The position numbers were made by a program, and so were the translations under genes. A DNA stretch of 9,666 nucleotides from the NCBI GenBank assembly GCA_902495455.1, contig CABUXJ010000047.1, positions 1 through 9,666 of the forward strand, in the 5' to 3' direction. The notes beneath the pieces were generated by a model. The model ran no database searches, was not told where the DNA came from, and worked only from the letters and a program-made list of their open reading frames with translations. Of the stretch, positions 6,212 through 9,666 are shown piece by piece. The stretch's first letter is position 1. Each line of letters starts with the position of its first letter. This DNA is from an uncultured Prevotella sp. GTDB taxonomy: Bacteria; Bacteroidota; Bacteroidia; Bacteroidales; Bacteroidaceae.

Positions 6212-7543
6212 TTATGCGTTGTAGTCGTGAGTGATGTTGTGGCGGACGTAAGCGCGATGTCCGTAGAGTGCGATCACGACAAAGCAGATTAGCGGAATGA
6301 TAAACGAGATGTTGGTGGCGGGCAGTCCGAAGACGGTCTTGCCGGTGTCGATGATGGCTGCCTGCAGCGGAGGGAAGACCGAACCGCCGAGTATCGACAT
6401 GATGAGACCGGCTCCGCCGAACTTGACGTTGTCCCCAAGGCCGCGCAGGGCGATGCCGTAGATGGTGGGAAACATCAGCGACATGCAGGCACTGATGGCC
6501 ACGATGCAGTAGACTCCCGTGCGGTCGGTGAGGAAGATGGCACCCGCTGTGGCTGCCACGCCGAATATGGCGAGCACCGAGAGCAGTCGTCCGGGCTGGA
6601 GATAGCGCAGGAACCATGTGCAGATGAAGCGGCTGCAGGTGAAGAGAACCAATGCTATGATGTTGTATTTCTGCGACAATATCTCCGCACCGCGTTCGTC
6701 CCATCCTTCCTCCATGAACACCCGCGTGCCGTACTGGATGATGAAAGTCCAGCACATCACCTGCGCGCCGACATAGAAGAACTGGGCTACGACGCCTTCG
6801 CGGTAGTTTTTCTGACGGATCAGCTCACGCAAGGCCGTCGTCAGACTCTTCTTCGAGCGCGTGTCGCCGGCCTTCGGCATCTTCATCAGACGTATGGCGA
6901 TGAGCAACAGGATGACCACGGCACCGATGAAGATGTAGGGTTGAATGAGCACGTCGAGGTCGTGGCTCTTGAGTATTTCAAACTGGGCGTCGGGCAGTTC
7001 GGCCCGTGCCGCAGAGTTCATCGGGCTCATTTGGGCCTGTACGTAGTGCATGGCGACGAACATTCCGGCCAGCGCACCGATCGGATTGAATGCCTGTGCG
7101 AGATTGAGACGCCGTGTGGCGGTCTCCTCGCTGCCCATACAATAGATGTATGGGTTGCAACTCGTCTCGAGAAACGACAGTCCGCAGGTCATCACGAAAT
7201 AGGCCAGCAGAAACGGATAGTACATTCCGATGGCCTTGGCGGGCAGAAACAGCAGCGCGCCGGCGGCGTAGAGCGTCAGTCCGGTGAGCACTCCGGCCTT
7301 GAACGAATACTTCTGTATGAACATGGCGGCGGGAAAGGCCATGACGAAGTAGCCGAGATAGAAAGCCACCTGCACCAATGCGCCTTCCGTCACGCTCATG
7401 CGGAATATCTTGGAAAACGCTTTCACCATCGGGCTGGTTACGTCGTTGGCGAATCCCCACAACGCAAAACATGTGGTTATCATGAGGAACGGCAGGAGCA
7501 GACTCACGCCGTTTTTGGTCAAAAGACCGTCTTTATTGTCCAT
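6212..7543 (-). CDS. fucP: L-fucose:H+ symporter, major facilitator superfamily
   Basis: This 443-residue, 12-helix permease of the FucP family imports L-fucose with protons across the inner membrane. Recognisable family segments are WGFANDVTSP (29-38), QVAFYLGYFVMAFPAA (58-73), KAGVLTGLTLYAAGALLF (82-99), FLETSCNP (124-131, where Glu126 matches the essential Glu135 of E. coli FucP), RRLNLAQAFNPIGA (144-157) and SLMFPTIYGIAL (355-366). The position of E. coli Asp46 appears to be Ser37 here, with an Asp three residues earlier (Asp34). I remember the same arrangement in Bacteroides FucP proteins, so it is probably a clade feature. The gene faces away from fkp, which uses imported fucose, and shares a 42-bp promoter block with it. 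No fucose catabolic genes (fucI, fucK, fucA) lie in the window. A related hexose such as galactose is possible, but fucose is favoured by the context. Confidence 0.92.
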   Translation of the reverse strand: MDNKDGLLTKNGVSLLLPFLMITTCFALWGFANDVTSPMVKAFSKIFRMSVTEGALVQVAFYLGYFVMAFPAAMFIQKYSFKAGVLTGLTLYAAGALLFLPAKAIGMYYPFLLAYFVMTCGLSFLETSCNPYIYCMGSEETATRRLNLAQAFNPIGALAGMFVAMHYVQAQMSPMNSAARAELPDAQFEILKSHDLDVLIQPYIFIGAVVILLLIAIRLMKMPKAGDTRSKKSLTTALRELIRQKNYREGVVAQFFYVGAQVMCWTFIIQYGTRVFMEEGWDERGAEILSQKYNIIALVLFTCSRFICTWFLRYLQPGRLLSVLAIFGVAATAGAIFLTDRTGVYCIVAISACMSLMFPTIYGIALRGLGDNVKFGGAGLIMSILGGSVFPPLQAAIIDTGKTVFGLPATNISFIIPLICFVVIALYGHRAYVRHNITHDYNA

Positions 7544-7573
7544 CTTCTATAATTTTTGATTTGCAACTTTATG

Positions 7574-7615
7574 GCGGCAAATTTACAAATAATATGGGAA
7601 ACAAAAGAAAGAAAA
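7574..7615 (-). promoter_or_regulatory. fucP promoter within a 42-bp block shared with fkp
   Basis: On the minus strand this block runs from TTTTCTTTCTTT through GTTTCCCATATT to TTTGTAAATTTGCCGC. It matches 8158-8199 on the plus strand at 40 of 42 positions with no gaps. The -7 box TAAATTTG is at 7578-7585. Candidate -33 elements lie in the TTTC/TTTG-rich upstream part. Similarity stops at both block edges, roughly at the expected transcription start, so it covers just the core promoter and any operator in it. The segment GTTTCCCATATT between the -33 and -7 regions is a good candidate for a regulator site. Confidence 0.8.
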
Positions 7616-7680
7616 TAGGGAAAAGCACCCCGACAGCCCTACCCCCCATCCGGCATATCGAATGACATCCCATTCGCAGA

Positions 7681-7702
7681 GTGTTAAAAACTCGGAATTA
7701 TC
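7681..7702 (+). repeat. Possible decayed third copy of the repeat 3' end
   Basis: GTGTTAA is followed by ATTATC exactly 16 bp after its first base, the same spacing as in the conserved ends of copies A (127-148) and B (8038-8058). The bases between differ and the rest of the repeat is not recognisable, so this is a weak call. Confidence 0.3.
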
Positions 7703-7783
7703 CTAACAAAACAGTTGCGAAATCCGCGTGGTTCTGAAATATCAGCCTTTTGGACCTAAATTTGTGATTTTTGAGCGGTTTTT

Positions 7784-7810
7784 GTAAGTCTCTGTCGCTG
7801 AGTGACTTAC
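7784..7810. repeat. 10-bp inverted repeat with 7-nt spacer
   Basis: GTAAGTCTCT (7784-7793) and AGTGACTTAC (7801-7810) are complementary at 9 of 10 positions around GTCGCTG. No T-run follows directly, although a T-rich run precedes it. The layout of two arms and a short spacer also resembles recombinase or dimeric regulator sites. No function can be assigned. Confidence 0.5.
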
Positions 7811-7867
7811 GTATGACGGCTCCGCAACGGCAATTTTGACGGTTTGCCGTAAGGCCCCCGCGGCATT

Positions 7868-7952
7868 GCAACGGGGCCGCCGTTGCATGACAACGGCGTG
7901 CTCGTTGCGACATGGCGGCGTGCCCGTTGCAACCCCGTAAGGGCCCCGTTGC
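7868..7952. repeat. GC-rich palindromic cluster
   Basis: GCAACGG (7868-7874) pairs with CCGTTGC (7880-7886) in a local hairpin with a 5-nt loop. The longer GCAACGGGGCC (7868-7878) pairs perfectly with GGCCCCGTTGC (7942-7952). CGTTGC and GCAACG cores recur several times between them. The cluster forms the left part of repeat copy B and is much richer in GC than the flanking gap. Confidence 0.65.
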
Positions 7953-8066
7953 TCGGAAGCGGGTCGGATGGCGCACGAAAACGGAGCCGAAATGTCAAGA
8001 TATTTGCTTGATTTCGCTTAAACTACAAAAATCCCAAGTGTTAAATTTTTGATATTATTATGACAT
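7935..8066 (+). repeat. Dispersed intergenic repeat, copy B
   Basis: The 115-bp core 7952-8066 aligns without gaps to 41-155. The conserved blocks are CTCGG, GAAAACGGnGCCGAAATGT (7977-7995) and AAGTGTTAAA to GACAT (8036-8066). The preceding 16-mer CCGTAAGGGCCCCGTT (7935-7950) is the exact reverse complement of the one at 25-40 in copy A. Both cores are on the same strand, and both precede a gene on the plus strand (typA and fkp). Confidence 0.7.
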
Positions 8067-8120
8067 AAAACATGTCAGGCTCATCCGGCATTTGAAGTGA
8101 TATGGCTCACTTGACAAATG
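8061..8120. repeat. Two adjacent hairpins upstream of fkp
   Basis: TGACAT (8061-8066) pairs with ATGTCA (8072-8077) around AAAAC. Next, CATTTGAAGTGA (8089-8100) pairs with TCACTTGACAAATG (8107-8120) as a 12-bp stem with a two-base bulge and the loop TATGGC; an outer CGG/CCG could extend it. The larger hairpin ends 38 bp before the fkp promoter block. There is no T-run. It may be an operator-like dyad, part of the repeat, or a short structured RNA. Confidence 0.5.
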
Positions 8121-8157
8121 TGTGCCGTCAGCGGCCGCGTGCAGTCATTTTCCATCG

Positions 8158-8199
8158 TTTTCTTTCTTTCGTTTCCCATATTCTTTGTAAATTTGCCGC
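8158..8199 (+). promoter_or_regulatory. fkp promoter within a 42-bp block shared with fucP
   Basis: This block is 40/42 identical to the minus strand of 7574-7615. The -7 box TAAATTTG is at 8188-8195, with TTTC candidates for -33 at 8163-8170. Transcription would start near 8202, leaving a leader of about 39 nt before the ATG at 8241. A purine-rich GAAGAGA (8227-8233) in that leader is a possible weak ribosome-binding site. Confidence 0.8.
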
Positions 8200-8240
8200 A
8201 AATACTGAAAAAACAGTCGCTATAACGAAGAGACATATTT

Positions 8241-9666
8241 ATGAAAAAGTTGCTATCCCTGCCTCCTAATCTGGTGGGTTGTTTCCATGAGATAACAGGG
8301 CTGTCGCCCGAAGAATATTTTTGTACCAACGATCCTGTCGGACGCAAGCTCGGCAGTGGCGGCGGCACGACGTGGCTGCTGGAGGCGTGTCACCGCGCAT
8401 GGGCCCGTGACGGTGCCGACTTTGACACGTGGCTGTCCGCAGAGCGTCGTCTGATCCTCCATGCCGGCGGTCAGAGCCGCCGTCTGCCGTCCTACGCACC
8501 GTCCGGAAAGATACTCACGCCGGTCCCCGTGTTCCGCTGGGAGCGCGGCCAGCGTCTCGGACAGACTCTGCTGGACCTGCAGCTGCCGCTCTATGAGCGC
8601 ATCATGGCCCAGGCGCCGGACTCGCTCCACACGATGATTGTCAGCGGCGATGTCTATATCCGTGCCGCGGGACAGATACCGCCCGTACCCGAGGCCGATG
8701 TTGTCTGCTACGGACTGTGGCTCGACTCGTCGATAGCCACTGACCACGGTGTCTTCGTCTCCGACCGGCGCACGCCGTCGGTGCTCAAGCAGATGCTTCA
8801 GAAACCGTCCGTTCAGGAGCTGGCAGAATTGCAGAAGGACCACTTCTATCTGACCGACATCGGTGTCTGGCTGTTGAGCGACCGCGCCGTCAGACTGCTC
8901 ATGGAGCGCTCCCGGCGTAACGGCGCCGACGGCGACATCACGGAATATGACCTCTACGGCGAGTTCGGCTGCGCCCTCGGCACCGACCCGACCGTTGCCG
9001 ACGACGAGCTAGCGGAGCTTAGCGTGGCCGTGTTGCCCCTGCCCGGTGGAGAGTTTTACCACTATGGGACCAGTGCGGAGATGATTTCGTCGACGCTCGC
9101 CGTCCAGAACATTGTCAATGACCAGCGGGAGATAATGCACCACGGCCGCAAACCGCATCCCTCTATCTTCATCCAAAACGCGGTGACGGAGATTGCCGTG
9201 ACGCGCTTCAACACCAATCTGTGGATTGAAAACAGCCACATTGGCCGCTGCTGGACGCTCAGCCACGACAACGTCATCACCGGCGTGCCGCGCAACGAGT
9301 GGGCCGTGACTCTTTGTGCCGGCCAGTGTGTTGATGTCGTGCCTGTCGGCGAGCGGTCGTATGTCCTGCGGCCCTATCGCATCGACGACAAATTTGCCGG
9401 CCGTCAGCAACAGATGCGCATCTTCCCCGTCTTCGATGACGTGGAGGAGATGGGCCGTGTCTTGGCGTGGATGCTCGCCACGGAGTATGTTCCGGAACAT
9501 CTGAAGAACATCAATATGCCGCCCGCTCCGGAGTTAGAGGGACACCGGCTGATGAGCGCGGAGGAGATTTCGACGGAGGCCAACCTCGTGCGCCTCGTCG
9601 CCCAGCGACGCGAATATCGCAAAGAGAATTGGCCGGCATTGGCCCGCAACTATGAACACAGTGTCT
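8241..9666 (+). CDS. fkp: Bifunctional L-fucokinase/GDP-L-fucose pyrophosphorylase (5' part)
   Basis: Fkp phosphorylates L-fucose and then joins fucose-1-phosphate to GTP to give GDP-L-fucose, the donor for fucosylated capsule and glycoproteins in Bacteroides. Only the first 475 codons are in the window, with no stop. The family protein is about 950 residues, and the GHMP-type kinase half would lie beyond the right edge. The N-terminal pyrophosphorylase half is clear: MKKLLSLPPNLVGCFHE at the start, DPVGRKLGSGGGTTWLL (31-47), the nucleotide-binding LHAGGQSRRLPSYAPSGK (73-90), TPVPVFRWERGQ (93-104), SGDVYI (135-140), ADVVCYGLW (152-160) and PLPGGEFYHYGTS. Compared with B. fragilis Fkp as I recall it, about 33 residues are missing after YRIDDKF (residue 385). 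The start follows the shared promoter block and matches the family N-terminus. Confidence 0.95.
   Translation, partial: MKKLLSLPPNLVGCFHEITGLSPEEYFCTNDPVGRKLGSGGGTTWLLEACHRAWARDGADFDTWLSAERRLILHAGGQSRRLPSYAPSGKILTPVPVFRWERGQRLGQTLLDLQLPLYERIMAQAPDSLHTMIVSGDVYIRAAGQIPPVPEADVVCYGLWLDSSIATDHGVFVSDRRTPSVLKQMLQKPSVQELAELQKDHFYLTDIGVWLLSDRAVRLLMERSRRNGADGDITEYDLYGEFGCALGTDPTVADDELAELSVAVLPLPGGEFYHYGTSAEMISSTLAVQNIVNDQREIMHHGRKPHPSIFIQNAVTEIAVTRFNTNLWIENSHIGRCWTLSHDNVITGVPRNEWAVTLCAGQCVDVVPVGERSYVLRPYRIDDKFAGRQQQMRIFPVFDDVEEMGRVLAWMLATEYVPEHLKNINMPPAPELEGHRLMSAEEISTEANLVRLVAQRREYRKENWPALARNYEHSV

Larger units (their letters stand above)
7553..8240. other. Gene-free region between fucP and fkp
   Basis: I find no believable gene in these roughly 690 bp. 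The region carries the two inverted promoter blocks near its ends (7574-7615 and 8158-8199), a possible decayed repeat fragment (7681-7702), an inverted repeat (7784-7810), a GC-rich palindromic cluster (7868-7952), repeat copy B (7935-8066) and two hairpins (8061-8077 and 8089-8120). A minus-strand open frame of 92 codons (7698-7976) runs through the GC-rich repeat and is rejected as coding. The unusual length for a divergent spacer is explained by the inserted repeat material. Confidence 0.75.

Noticed and set aside
5769..6755. 328-codon minus-strand open frame across the yfhO-fucP junction
   Set aside because: It overlaps the ends of two certain genes and the terminator, and has no family resemblance.
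7698..7976. 92-codon minus-strand open frame in the fucP-fkp gap
   Set aside because: It is a translation of the GC-rich palindromic repeat (Arg/Ala/Cys-rich), without a promoter or a recognisable domain.
7574..8199. A 626-bp transposable element with 42-bp terminal inverted repeats
   Set aside because: There is no target-site duplication (TATG against AAAT at the flanks), no transposase, and both repeats contain working-looking promoters of the flanking genes.
8253..8843. 196-codon minus-strand open frame inside fkp
   Set aside because: Antisense shadow of fkp, whose plus-strand frame matches the family residue by residue.

Overview
The window looks like a chromosomal segment from a member of the Bacteroidales. 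Three things point there. The proteins are of Bacteroidetes type (LuxS, MtnN, a YfhO-family membrane protein, a Bacteroides-like FucP and the Fkp enzyme of fucose salvage). The genes are preceded by -7 boxes of the form TAnnTTTG, typical of the Bacteroidetes sigma factor, rather than by strong Shine-Dalgarno sites. The coding DNA is GC-rich with AT-rich gaps. A Muribaculaceae-like gut species is possible from the style of the intergenic repeats, but the sequence alone does not settle the family.

Layout from left to right: a gene-free, repeat-bearing stretch (1-348); typA/bipA on the plus strand; a convergent gap filled by a 61-bp inverted repeat; the minus-strand operon mtnN-luxS, whose genes overlap by ATGA; a 127-bp divergent gap with one promoter for each side; a large plus-strand YfhO-family membrane protein gene; a convergent gap with a good bidirectional terminator; fucP (L-fucose:H+ symporter) on the minus strand; a roughly 690-bp gene-free gap with repeats and hairpins; and the first 475 codons of fkp (fucokinase/GDP-fucose pyrophosphorylase), which runs off the right edge.

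Two functional modules are clear. MtnN and LuxS carry out consecutive steps of the activated methyl cycle (S-adenosylhomocysteine to S-ribosylhomocysteine to homocysteine plus the AI-2 precursor). FucP and Fkp import free L-fucose and turn it into GDP-fucose for surface glycans. The fucP and fkp genes are divergent and nearly 700 bp apart, yet each carries the same 42-bp promoter block (40/42 identical, inverted relative to each other). This is the strongest regulatory signal in the window and suggests that uptake and activation of fucose are controlled together.

Other signals are a dispersed intergenic repeat family (25-155 and 7935-8066) in which a 16-bp end module is flipped between copies, a perfect 16-bp palindrome in the yfhO leader, a dyad over the typA promoter next to heptamer repeats, an 18-bp tandem duplication inside mtnN, and an apparent internal deletion in Fkp relative to the Bacteroides fragilis enzyme as I remember it. 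I saw no mobile-element genes, CRISPR array, tRNA or rRNA. I did not find a clearly new multi-gene system.
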